From: an uncultured bacterium
Lineage (GTDB): Bacteria > Verrucomicrobiota > Kiritimatiellia > CAIKKV01 > CAITUY01
Reading direction: 5' to 3'
Length of the DNA stretch: 40,117 bases
Assembly (NCBI GenBank): GCA_903895695.1
Contig: CAITUY010000081.1
Location: 1 to 40,117, forward strand
The notes beneath the pieces are model-generated. The model was not told where the DNA came from. It did no database searches and saw nothing but the letters and a program-made list of their open reading frames with translations. The stretch's first letter is position 1, and every line of letters starts with the position of its first letter. The translations under genes were made by a program, and so were the position numbers. This document shows, piece by piece, positions 26,177 to 33,570 of the stretch.

Positions 26177-27459
26177 CGGATTTCCCCATTCTGGAGAACC
26201 TTTGGATGGGTCAAGCGTTCTACCGGCACGCCATAGCAAACCGTCTCCCAGCATTCGGCAGCATGAGGGCGCAAGAAGAGTTGGCACTCTGGGAGAAGTT
26301 GATGTATGGCTTTCGGAATCATCCAGAGATGGTCCAACACATGATAGACGCACGCGGCAATCAACGGTCGGTCTTCGCGTAGAACTCGCCGACATCCCGC
26401 GATAGCATCTAGTTCAGCCCCTTCGATATCCATCTTGATGTAGGTTGGTCTGCTTTCTGCAAGCAGATCGTCGAGACGCACGCACTTCACAGCTGTTGAA
26501 CCATGCGCGCTGACAGCTGAAGAAGTGCCTTCACCCGAAGCGAAGCGAAGCTTGCACAATTGCCGCCCAACGGCTAAAGGCTGCAGTTCGATCTTGCGCT
26601 GAAGAATGCGTGGCAGCGTGGACCAAAAGGCCGCTAGCCGGCGGTAATTTTCTGCGTCCGGCTCCAATGCCAGTACTTGGCGGAAACTGTCCCCCCGAAG
26701 TGCAAGAAACTTGCGCAGGGTATCGCCATCATAGGCCCCCACATCAACAAAGACCTCGTCCGGAGTGAGGGCGAACAGACCGAGGGGAAAGTACTGTTGA
26801 TCCCATAGAGGGACCGAAAGTTCGCTGGACTGAGCATGGAGACGCCAGGCGATCTGCGCGACGTACTCCCGGCGCGACTCGTCGTCCGACCAAAGGGCGA
26901 AGACTTCACGTATCGCCCTGCTCTCAAGTAACACCTTATGGGGCAGGTCGTCATGAAAGTAAGGCAGAAATGCTTCGTGGTATTTCCACCGGACCGGAAC
27001 CACGGAGACGACGTTGCCGCAGCCGAGTTGGAGTAATTGCTTTCTGGTCTCCAGATAGTTGTGCGTGTTGTTGTATATGGTAACTATGAATGTTGCTTCG
27101 CGGCCGAAGCGTCGCGCCGCATCGCTTGGGCAGAGCACAGTCAAGCCGTCGATGGTCTTATCCCAGTTGCTTTCCTGATTGTCAGCGAATGCGAGTGGAG
27201 CGATGTTGTCCTGCCGAAGACACGCCAGGACACGTCGCCCCATGTTGCCGGCGCCAAATAGGACAAACCGATTTCCGTAGCGACTCGCAGCCTGGTCAAA
27301 CGCCGTCTTGGCGCGCTCCATCGCGGCATCCACTGGTTCGCTGAGCAGATGCTCAAGTTCCATCAGCGGCGACACGGCTTTCTTCATCTGAGCATCTGAC
27401 TCCACGGCAAGGTCAGTGCTACCCGAAGACGCTCGGGACGATATTCTTGCGTTATTCAT
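26173..27459 (-). CDS. FkbM-family methyltransferase with N-terminal Rossmann-like domain
   Basis: This 428-residue protein is a paralogue of its downstream neighbour. Residues 64-135 form a Rossmann-like unit with the glycine motif FGAGNMGRRVL at 68-78, followed by FADNQES. From about 234 comes an FkbM methyltransferase domain: EVFVDVGAYDGDTLRKFL, VLALEPDAENYRRL, TYIKMDIEGAELDAI. The pairing of a dinucleotide-like fold with a sugar O-methyltransferase recurs in surface-glycan loci. I chose the ATG at 27457-27459, which overlaps the TPP-enzyme stop by 8 bp. A later ATG for MKKAVSPL is possible because the first 25 residues look unstructured. Confidence 0.82.
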   Translation of the reverse strand: MNNARISSRASSGSTDLAVESDAQMKKAVSPLMELEHLLSEPVDAAMERAKTAFDQAASRYGNRFVLFGAGNMGRRVLACLRQDNIAPLAFADNQESNWDKTIDGLTVLCPSDAARRFGREATFIVTIYNNTHNYLETRKQLLQLGCGNVVSVVPVRWKYHEAFLPYFHDDLPHKVLLESRAIREVFALWSDDESRREYVAQIAWRLHAQSSELSVPLWDQQYFPLGLFALTPDEVFVDVGAYDGDTLRKFLALRGDSFRQVLALEPDAENYRRLAAFWSTLPRILQRKIELQPLAVGRQLCKLRFASGEGTSSAVSAHGSTAVKCVRLDDLLAESRPTYIKMDIEGAELDAIAGCRRVLREDRPLIAACVYHVLDHLWMIPKAIHQLLPECQLFLRPHAAECWETVCYGVPVERLTHPKVLQNGEIR

Positions 27460-29251
27460 CCAACGGTGTGACCACCATGTTCTGGCGGAATTCCTCACGA
27501 TCTAGAAATGGGAACAAATCTTCCAGAGGTTTGGAAACCATGGAGCCATCGGGTCGTTGCATGGACGAAACACGCGGTATTCGCGGCTCATCGGGCAGGA
27601 CCATGATCTCACACACCACCGGGCCCTCCTGCTGGAGCGTCAAGCGCACCTCCTCGCGCAGGCGAGCCGGATTGGAGATGCGTCGGGCCGCCAAGCCATA
27701 GGCGCCCGCAACCTTCACAAAGTCCGGCAACGAGAGCCCGCTGGTGGAATCGGCCGCCGTCAGGCGGCCGAAATAGTTGCTCTGCGAAGCGCGAATGGAG
27801 GCGTAGCCGCCGTTGTTTACCACGAAGAACTTGATGGGCAGTTGTAGGCGATGGATGGTTTCGAGTTCCTGACTGTTCATGGCAAAACCACCTTCGCCAT
27901 CCACGCAGACCGTCCGTTTGCCACCGGCCGCCAGGCAGGCGCCGAGGGCCGCGGGTTGCGCCAGGCCCATCGACCCGGTGCCTTTGTTGTGAAAGACACG
28001 CTGGCCCCCCTTGCACTTGAAGGCCGTCAGGAAGATCTCGGCCGTGAAGCCCGAACTCCCCGGCAGGACAACGTCGCCCTCGGCCAGTTCCTCGGCCAGA
28101 ATTTCGGAGAAGGCATACATGCTGATCCCGCGGGTCTCCCGGCGTTGCTCGTCCTGAACAAAGGGATACCGGGACTGCCAAGCGCGGCAACGCGTGAGCC
28201 AGGTGCCGCGATCGCGGACCTGAACGGTCCCCTGCAACGCCATCAGTTCCTGGATGAACCGCCCGGCATCGGCCGCAATGGCCAGATCGATGGACGAGCC
28301 CAGTTTCACGATCTCAGCAGGATCGATGTTTACCATGACCTTGCGAGCGCCGCGGGCAAGTCGCTCCGGCGCGTAGGCGATGAGCGCCATATCCAGGCGG
28401 GCGCCGAGGATGAGCAGGAAATCACAATTCTGGAGCGTGAAGTTGGAAGCTCGCGAGGCAATTCCGCCCGGCATTCCAAAGCAGAGCGGGTGACTGGCGG
28501 GCAACAGGTCTACACCCAGGCGTGTGGTGAGAACCGGAATCTTGATCGTGTCCACCAGTTGATGGAAGAGTGTTTCGGCGCCCGCGATACGCACGCCGTT
28601 CCCGACGAGAATGACTGGACGCTCCGCCTGATTGAGAAACTTTATAGTTTCGGCGACAAGGTCACGGACGGGCACGTCTTCCCACGGCTTTTCCACTTCA
28701 ACAGGATCGAAACCGCGCAAACTGTCTGGCTCAATCTTGGCGGCTTGAACGTCGAGCGGGATGTCGATCCACACCGGTCCGGGGCGTCCCGAGCGGGCGA
28801 GATAGACGGCCTTCTCGAGGTGGTACCGAATGCTGGCGGGATCGAGGATCGTAACTGCGTATTTGGTGATGGATTGGACGATGGAAACGATGTCGATCTC
28901 CTGCACGCCCAACTGGCGAAGGCCGCGACCGGTCTTGAGATCGGCCCGCTTCACCTGGCCCGACAGGAACAGCACCGGCGTAGAGTCGAGCCACGCGGCA
29001 GCCACGCCAGTCACGGCGTTCGTGCCGCCAGGACCCGTGGTGACCATGGCCGCGCCGAGATTGTTCGTGACGCGAGCGTAGGCTTCCGCCGCAACGGCAG
29101 CCGCCTGTTCGTGTTGCACGGCCACGTACGTCAGACAGGGGCAGTGCCCGAGCGAATCGTTTAGATGCATGGCGCCGCCGCCGGGCAGGAAGAAGACGTG
29201 CTTCACGCCCTGTTGCGCCACGAAGTTAACAACGTAGTCGGTGAGTTTCAT
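27452..29251 (-). CDS. Thiamine-diphosphate-dependent enzyme, acetolactate-synthase-like
   Basis: This 599-residue protein has the three-domain layout of the acetolactate synthase/pyruvate decarboxylase superfamily. The N-terminal PYR domain contains the activating glutamate (Glu48 in VQHEQAAA) and GPGGTNAVTGVAAAW. The central domain has PVILVGNGVRIAGA. The C-terminal domain has the TPP motif VDGEGGFAMN at 450-459 ending in NN at 479-480. A polysaccharide locus does not need branched-chain amino acid synthesis. With rfbF/G/H present, a YerE-like transfer of a two-carbon unit to a 4-keto-3,6-dideoxy CDP-sugar is an attractive idea, but unproved. It is ATGA-coupled to the phosphatase gene, as if acting with NeuB/HAD products. 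Confidence 0.85.
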   Translation of the reverse strand: MKLTDYVVNFVAQQGVKHVFFLPGGGAMHLNDSLGHCPCLTYVAVQHEQAAAVAAEAYARVTNNLGAAMVTTGPGGTNAVTGVAAAWLDSTPVLFLSGQVKRADLKTGRGLRQLGVQEIDIVSIVQSITKYAVTILDPASIRYHLEKAVYLARSGRPGPVWIDIPLDVQAAKIEPDSLRGFDPVEVEKPWEDVPVRDLVAETIKFLNQAERPVILVGNGVRIAGAETLFHQLVDTIKIPVLTTRLGVDLLPASHPLCFGMPGGIASRASNFTLQNCDFLLILGARLDMALIAYAPERLARGARKVMVNIDPAEIVKLGSSIDLAIAADAGRFIQELMALQGTVQVRDRGTWLTRCRAWQSRYPFVQDEQRRETRGISMYAFSEILAEELAEGDVVLPGSSGFTAEIFLTAFKCKGGQRVFHNKGTGSMGLAQPAALGACLAAGGKRTVCVDGEGGFAMNSQELETIHRLQLPIKFFVVNNGGYASIRASQSNYFGRLTAADSTSGLSLPDFVKVAGAYGLAARRISNPARLREEVRLTLQQEGPVVCEIMVLPDEPRIPRVSSMQRPDGSMVSKPLEDLFPFLDREEFRQNMVVTPLDE

Positions 29252-29715
29252 TTTATCACAAAGTCCACTAATTCACGTACGGCACCTTGGCCGCCCGGTC
29301 TCTTACAGACGTACCCCGCAATAGCTAGAACCGCGTCGTGCGCGTCGGCGGGGGCAGCCGCCAGGCCGGCCAACTGCAGGGCCGCCACATCGTTGATGTC
29401 ATCGCCCATGAAGCAGACCTGCGCCAGCTCGAGCCCCTGCGTCTCGGCAAACGCCCGAAGCGCGGTGGCTTTGTCCTTGCAGCCCTGATAGACGCAGCGG
29501 ATGTTGAGCTTCCGGGCATAGCGGTCGATCAACTCGTTCTCCTCGCCCGATATCAACGCGAAGACCAGGCCGGCCTTACTCGCCCGCGAAATGCCCATGA
29601 CATCCCGGAACGAGAAGCGCTTCCACTCCGCGCCCCCGGGCCCCCACCAAAAAGCGCTGTCGGTCAAGACGCCATCCACATCCAGGGCAATGGCTTTGAT
29701 GCGTTGTTCGCCCAT
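29248..29715 (-). CDS. HAD-superfamily phosphatase, KdsC-like
   Basis: This 155-residue protein matches the small, capless HAD group typified by 3-deoxy-D-manno-octulosonate-8-phosphate phosphatase. Nucleophile and acid/base aspartates are Asp12 and Asp14 in LDVDGVLTDS. The motif II serine is in LISGEEN, the lysine in GCKDKATAL, and motif III is GDDINDV at 104-110. It would dephosphorylate a 2-keto-3-deoxy sugar acid phosphate made by the adjacent NeuB-type synthase. The ATG at 29713-29715 is preferred over a GTG two codons upstream. The stop overlaps the TPP-enzyme start (ATGA). A 9-bp tandem repeat lies just upstream. Confidence 0.88.
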   Translation of the reverse strand: MGEQRIKAIALDVDGVLTDSAFWWGPGGAEWKRFSFRDVMGISRASKAGLVFALISGEENELIDRYARKLNIRCVYQGCKDKATALRAFAETQGLELAQVCFMGDDINDVAALQLAGLAAAPADAHDAVLAIAGYVCKRPGGQGAVRELVDFVIK

Positions 29716-29724
29716 GTTCACCCG

Positions 29725-29751
29725 CTTCGTGTCCTTCGTGCTCTTCGTGGT
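29725..29751. repeat. Three tandem 9-bp repeats (CTTCGTGNN)
   Basis: CTTCGTGTC, CTTCGTGCT and CTTCGTGGT follow each other between the NeuB-type gene and the phosphatase gene. On the other strand this is an ACGAAG-type intergenic repeat that I have seen as common in several environmental phyla. It lies within the leader of the phosphatase gene. Confidence 0.75.
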
Positions 29752-29781
29752 AAGGGTCTCTGCGATCCAGTCAATCGCCCG

Positions 29782-30651
29782 TCACTTGCGGCGCAACTTC
29801 TTCTGGATCGCCACTTCGGCGGGATACACACACTTGACGCCATCGCCGATGGCCGGCTCGATATAGCGAATGTGCTGAATCATCTTGGCAATCCCGGATG
29901 GGCCGAGCGATGCTGCCTGGTCGGAGCCCCACATGGCGCGATCCAGGGTGATGTGCCGCTCGACCACGCAGGCGCCCAACGCGACTGCCGCCGCCGACGT
30001 GACGACGCCGGTTTCATGCCCTGAATACCCTACCAACACGCCATACCGTTGCCGCAAGGCGGGAATCATTTTGAGGTTCAGTTCGGTGTTGGCCGACGGA
30101 TAAGTGCTCGTCGTATGCAACAGGATTAGGTTCTCCTTGCCGAGAACCTCGACCGCATGGTCGATCTGCGCCAGCGTGCTCATGCCGGTCGAGACCAGCA
30201 GGGGCCGTTTGCCCGCCTTTTGCCGCGTGTGCCGCAGCAGGCCATCATCCGTCAACGAAGCCGACGCAATCTTATAGCACGGCGGATGGAAGGGCTCGAT
30301 GAAATCCACCGAGGCTTCGTCCCAACAGGACGCGAACCAGTCGATTTCCGTGTCTTTGCAGTAACGGTCGATTTCCTCATACTGCGCGCGGCCGAATTCC
30401 AATCCCCGTTTCAAATCGCCGTTGGTGAGCCCGAACGGACTCTCGCGCGGCTTGGCCAGTTCCTCGGCCGTGTAGACGATGTCCACGGTCCGCTTCTGGA
30501 ACTTGACCGCATTGCAACCGACGGCATCGGCCATCTCAATGAGTTGCTTGGCGATCGCAACGTCACCGTTGTGATTGATGCCGACCTCGCCGATGACATA
30601 ACACGGATGCCCGTCGCCGACTAATGTGCTTCCAATCTTGATTTCCGCCAT
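29782..30651 (-). CDS. NeuB-family synthase without the C-terminal SAF domain
   Basis: This 289-residue TIM-barrel enzyme condenses phosphoenolpyruvate with an aldose to form a 2-keto-3-deoxy sugar acid, the NeuB reaction. Recognisable parts are YVIGEVGINHNGDVAIAKQL at the N-terminus, AVKFQKR, PLLVSTGMSTLAQI, LLHTTSTYPS and GYSGHETG...ERHITLDRAMWGSDQAASL. Classical sialic acid synthases continue about 60 residues into an antifreeze-like SAF domain; this one stops at EVAIQKKLRRK, so it belongs to the short subtype. A GGGGAGG ribosome site precedes the ATG. No CMP-sugar synthetase is in the window, so the activation step must lie elsewhere or use another enzyme. Confidence 0.88.
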   Translation of the reverse strand: MAEIKIGSTLVGDGHPCYVIGEVGINHNGDVAIAKQLIEMADAVGCNAVKFQKRTVDIVYTAEELAKPRESPFGLTNGDLKRGLEFGRAQYEEIDRYCKDTEIDWFASCWDEASVDFIEPFHPPCYKIASASLTDDGLLRHTRQKAGKRPLLVSTGMSTLAQIDHAVEVLGKENLILLHTTSTYPSANTELNLKMIPALRQRYGVLVGYSGHETGVVTSAAAVALGACVVERHITLDRAMWGSDQAASLGPSGIAKMIQHIRYIEPAIGDGVKCVYPAEVAIQKKLRRK

Positions 30652-30766
30652 GGCTAGCCTCCCCTTCTGTTATTGCGGTCTGATGTACGTTTCGATTCGT
30701 AGTGCGTAGTCGTTCCGTTGGTCTTGTCTCCTGCGCCTTGAGCCCGACTTGATCAGCATGCTTCTC

Positions 30767-30830
30767 TGACAGGATTAACGGAATTGTTGCTGCCATTCAG
30801 ACCACACGAAAATCCTGTCAATCCTGTCAA
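30767..30830. repeat. Inverted repeat TGACAGGATT / AATCCTGTCA
   Basis: TGACAGGATT at 30767-30776 faces AATCCTGTCA at 30811-30820 and a further ATCCTGTCAA at 30821-30830. The right end overlaps the stop codon of the SDR gene. The 175-bp gap 30652-30826 otherwise shows no gene. Confidence 0.7.
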
Positions 30831-31912
30831 ACCGCTCCTGGCAACGAAGCTGCCTTGCGCTCGCCTGCCCTGTCGCTCAACCGCGAATGCCAGGCCATGG
30901 TTCGCCGGATCCCCTCCGCCAGGCCCACCGTTGCCTGCAAACCCAGTTCCGTCTGCGCGCGTGCCGTGCCGGGCACATACCGCGATGCCGGCTGATCCGG
31001 CACCGGGTCACGGGCGCATCGTACGCTTACCGGCGGCTGACGCAGGACACCGACCTGTTCGGCGATCTGCCGGATGGTGTGCCCCTCCTTGGAACCCACA
31101 TTATACGGCTGATTCGGTTGGCCGCGCAGCAGAATCGTCCACAGCCAAACCGCCAGATCGGCCGCGTACAGATAAGACCGGTACGGCGAGCCGTCCCCCA
31201 TAATCTTGATCGGGCCGCCGGCGAGCGCATCACGGATGAAGTTGCCGATGGCAAAGTGAGCGTCGAGCGGCAGGTAGGGTCCGACGAACGCGAAACAGCG
31301 GGCGATCTTCACGTCCAGGGCGTTATGCGTGTGATAAAGCGCACACAGTTGCTCGGCCAGGCGCTTGCCCTCGCCATACGCCGAGCCGGGCTCCAGCGGG
31401 TCGGGGGCGCCGCGGTAAGCCTCCGGAATGTGCGTCAGGTTGGGCGGCTGCGGCCCGTAGACCGCCCCGGAACTGGTCAGCAGGAGCTTCCGGGCGCCGC
31501 ACTGTACGGCAAAGTTGAGCGTCCGTCGCGTCCCTTCCACGATGGTATCGAGCATCAGCAGCGGATCCTCAGCGTTCAAACGGGTGCTCGATTCCGTGGC
31601 CGCGTGAATCACGTGCGAGAAACGGCCCGTCGGGAAATCGAACCGCCGGACATCCCCTTCGAGCAGCGCCACGGCCGGATGGGCCGCCAGATGGGGCGCT
31701 TTCAGGCGGAACGCGGCCGGCTGTCTTGTCAGAACCATTGCCTCCGCACCCAGTCCCAACTTGTCATTCGCCCAGCAAAAACTCTCCAGCAACCAGCACC
31801 CGAAAAATCCCGTGCCGCCGGTGATGAAAATGCGCTGGCCGCGCAATTCCTCCCAAAGCCCTTCCGTATGGGCGAGAACGTGGTCGAGGTCGGCGGAGAG
31901 GGGGTTGTTCAT
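30827..31912 (-). CDS. NAD-dependent epimerase/dehydratase (extended SDR)
   Basis: This 361-residue nucleotide-sugar SDR has the cofactor motif TGGTGFFG at 31-38, HAATESSTRL around 103-112, catalytic serines in TSSGAVYG (146-153) and the Tyr179-x3-Lys183 pair in AYGEGKR. It sits between the dideoxysugar genes and the NeuB gene. It could be the 4-reductase or epimerase that finishes the CDP-3,6-dideoxy (or branched) sugar, but class members cannot be separated by eye. The ATG is preceded by CCCCTGA tandem repeats and not by a normal ribosome site, so translation may depend on upstream genes or be weak. Its stop lies in another repeat. Confidence 0.85.
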   Translation of the reverse strand: MNNPLSADLDHVLAHTEGLWEELRGQRIFITGGTGFFGCWLLESFCWANDKLGLGAEAMVLTRQPAAFRLKAPHLAAHPAVALLEGDVRRFDFPTGRFSHVIHAATESSTRLNAEDPLLMLDTIVEGTRRTLNFAVQCGARKLLLTSSGAVYGPQPPNLTHIPEAYRGAPDPLEPGSAYGEGKRLAEQLCALYHTHNALDVKIARCFAFVGPYLPLDAHFAIGNFIRDALAGGPIKIMGDGSPYRSYLYAADLAVWLWTILLRGQPNQPYNVGSKEGHTIRQIAEQVGVLRQPPVSVRCARDPVPDQPASRYVPGTARAQTELGLQATVGLAEGIRRTMAWHSRLSDRAGERKAASLPGAV

Positions 31913-31933
31913 CAGGGGTCAGGGGTCAGGGGT
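31913..31933. repeat. Three tandem 7-bp repeats (CAGGGGT) at an SDR start codon
   Basis: Three perfect copies of CAGGGGT (31913-31919, 31920-31926, 31927-31933) are followed by degenerate CAGAGGG/CAGGGGGT to 31948. They lie immediately before the start codon of the SDR gene in its direction of transcription. Copy-number change here could alter spacing or translation. Confidence 0.8.
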
Positions 31934-32088
31934 CAGAGGGCAGGGGGTGGTGTCCGCGCTACAACCATCTTCGACTCGACGGCAAGAACGAATTCATCGA
32001 ATACGCGCATGAGATCGCCGCTCCGTTCGTAAATCGCATTGATGGCAACAGCTTGCTCGGCCCGTTGTTCGGGGTCCCAGTCATAACG
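31933..32088 (-). pseudogene. Small open frame downstream of MNT gene, no start codon
   Basis: A frame of about 51 codons reads YDWDPEQRAEQAVAINAIYE, then RSGDLMRVFDEFVLAVESKM, and ends inside the CAGGGGT repeat region. The helical, charged composition looks protein-like, but there is no ATG, GTG or TTG between the preceding TAG (32089-32091) and the open stretch. It overlaps the end of the nucleotidyltransferase gene in another frame. MNT nucleotidyltransferases usually have a small partner, so this may be a decayed or frame-shifted partner. It does not look like a typical HEPN protein. Confidence 0.3.
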
Positions 32089-32377
32089 CTACTCCTTCCC
32101 GGGTCGCTTCCTCGACAATCGGACGCCGATCACCAGGCACCGCCATGACGACGTCAATGCGTTGGTCGCCGAGTCGGGCCTTCACTTCAACAAGAAATCG
32201 AATCTTGCACTGCAACGCTTCCCGGCCTTCCCATTGGCCTTGCACCAGCAAATCGATGTCGCCACCCCGCCGGCTATCATCGGTGCGGGAACCGAAGAGC
32301 ATGATGCGTGTCGCCGGGCCGAAGCATTGCTTGGCCTGGGATACGATCGTATCCCGTTCTGTGTTTGTGAGTCTCAT
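32081..32377 (-). CDS. MNT-type nucleotidyltransferase domain protein
   Basis: This 98-residue protein contains the minimal nucleotidyltransferase signature GSRTDDSRRGGDIDLLV, with the metal-binding aspartates in GDIDLL and a third acidic site in RIDVVMAV. MNT proteins are usually antitoxins of HEPN/MNT toxin-antitoxin pairs and act by adenylylating the partner. No intact HEPN gene is visible on either side; an open frame without start lies directly downstream. It probably has no role in glycan synthesis and may have entered with the repeats that surround it. Confidence 0.82.
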   Translation of the reverse strand: MRLTNTERDTIVSQAKQCFGPATRIMLFGSRTDDSRRGGDIDLLVQGQWEGREALQCKIRFLVEVKARLGDQRIDVVMAVPGDRRPIVEEATREGVAL

Positions 32378-32515
32378 GGCGTGACAAGGTCAATCATTGG
32401 AGATCAGGAACGGGGTGGGACGGTTTGTCATGGCGCCCAGCATTTCTCCAACTTCGCGACAGCAGGCAACCCATTCGGCATGCTGTTCCGTAGCCGATTG
32501 GTATCATTCAGAGTG

Positions 32516-32599
32516 TCACGCGGAGACGCGGAGGCGCGGAGAACACCACATCCGATCCTCTATTTTATTCCTCTCCGCGGCCTCCGCGTCTCCGCGTGA
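32516..32599. repeat. Palindromic element with 20-bp perfect arms
   Basis: TCACGCGGAGACGCGGAGGC at 32516-32535 is perfectly inverted at 32580-32599, with a further GCGGAG pairing interrupted by one base. The 44-base centre is A/T-richer. The gap 32378-32658 contains this element and otherwise no gene that I can support. Confidence 0.85.
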
Positions 32600-32658
32600 T
32601 CGAATCCTTCGTTCGTTCCCAACTATATCTTCTTCCTCTGACCTCTGTCCCCGGCCCC

Positions 32659-33543
32659 TCACTTCCGCGCCATCACCAACCCCGTCTGGTAGCCGTAGGC
32701 CTCCGGCGTGACCGATAGCACCTCGAACATTGGGGCGATGATCTTGCGGAAGTAGGGCAGGTCGTAGAACACCATCGAGCCCGGGCCGCGACCCACGACC
32801 ATCATGTCGGCCCGGTCCTTCTCGCGGAGGTAGACCTCGTGCTGCCGCAGGCGCTGGGCGAGCCATTGGTCGCGACAACGGCCCTCGAACAACTCCACCG
32901 TGTGCCGGTCATGAAGCGTGATGAAGAGCCGCCCGCTCGGGGACAAAGCCCGGCGCAGTTCCAGCAGCCAGGCCTCCGCCAGGTCGTCGATATGCGTGAA
33001 CAGCGATCCGCAGTAGATCAGGTTGAAGTAACCATCCGCGAAGGGCAGGTGCGGGATCGTCGTGGTCGTGGCGAAATGGAACGGGGGCGTCAGGTACTGC
33101 TTACACCAGAACATGCAATCCGACGAGATCTCCAGGCCCCACAGTTCGCACGTGTCCGCGAACGGGCGGAGATGACGCAGCATCCGGCCGGCCCCGCACC
33201 CTAAGTCCAGGACGCGCGCGCCGTCCTGCACCGAAAAACCGGTTTCCTTCAGAAGCTTCAGCAGTGTGGCCGTGTCGTCGCGGCCGCTGTTCAAGTAGTC
33301 CTCGTTAGTCTTGCCGTAACCGCGCCACAACGGCGGGGGCGGCACCGGCAGGCCATACGAACAGGTTTCGTGCCGCGGCGCCGGATGGTCGGGTATGGCA
33401 AAAGCCGGATCCCCGTCGCGATACGGCAGGTACGGCAGCCAGTTGAGTTGGCCCGGGTTCAGCCGCCCGCCTTCGTTGGCAACGCGACGGATGGCCGCCT
33501 TCACGCCTTCCCGAATCTTCCGTGGCACCAGTTTTCGGATCAT
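32659..33543 (-). CDS. SAM-dependent methyltransferase (class I)
   Basis: This 294-residue protein carries VLDLGCGAGRML at 111-122, LWGLEISSDCMFWCKQYL as the motif II strand and FNLIYCGSLFTHIDDLAEAW as the post-II/IV region. An N-terminal extension of about 100 residues includes a PPLWRGYGKTNEDYLNSG stretch. The length suggests an extra substrate-binding cap. It lies 27 bp downstream of the acyltransferase gene, with a GGGAGAT ribosome site. The likely target is a sugar of the same glycan, since it sits beside dideoxysugar genes. Specificity unknown. Confidence 0.85.
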   Translation of the reverse strand: MIRKLVPRKIREGVKAAIRRVANEGGRLNPGQLNWLPYLPYRDGDPAFAIPDHPAPRHETCSYGLPVPPPPLWRGYGKTNEDYLNSGRDDTATLLKLLKETGFSVQDGARVLDLGCGAGRMLRHLRPFADTCELWGLEISSDCMFWCKQYLTPPFHFATTTTIPHLPFADGYFNLIYCGSLFTHIDDLAEAWLLELRRALSPSGRLFITLHDRHTVELFEGRCRDQWLAQRLRQHEVYLREKDRADMMVVGRGPGSMVFYDLPYFRKIIAPMFEVLSVTPEAYGYQTGLVMARK

Positions 33544-33570
33544 TGCATGGATCTCCCGTGTCCGCCAGGA

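Noticed and set aside
27851..29164. Plus-strand open frame of over 400 codons
   Set aside because: It is the antisense shadow of the TPP-enzyme gene, whose motifs are unmistakable.
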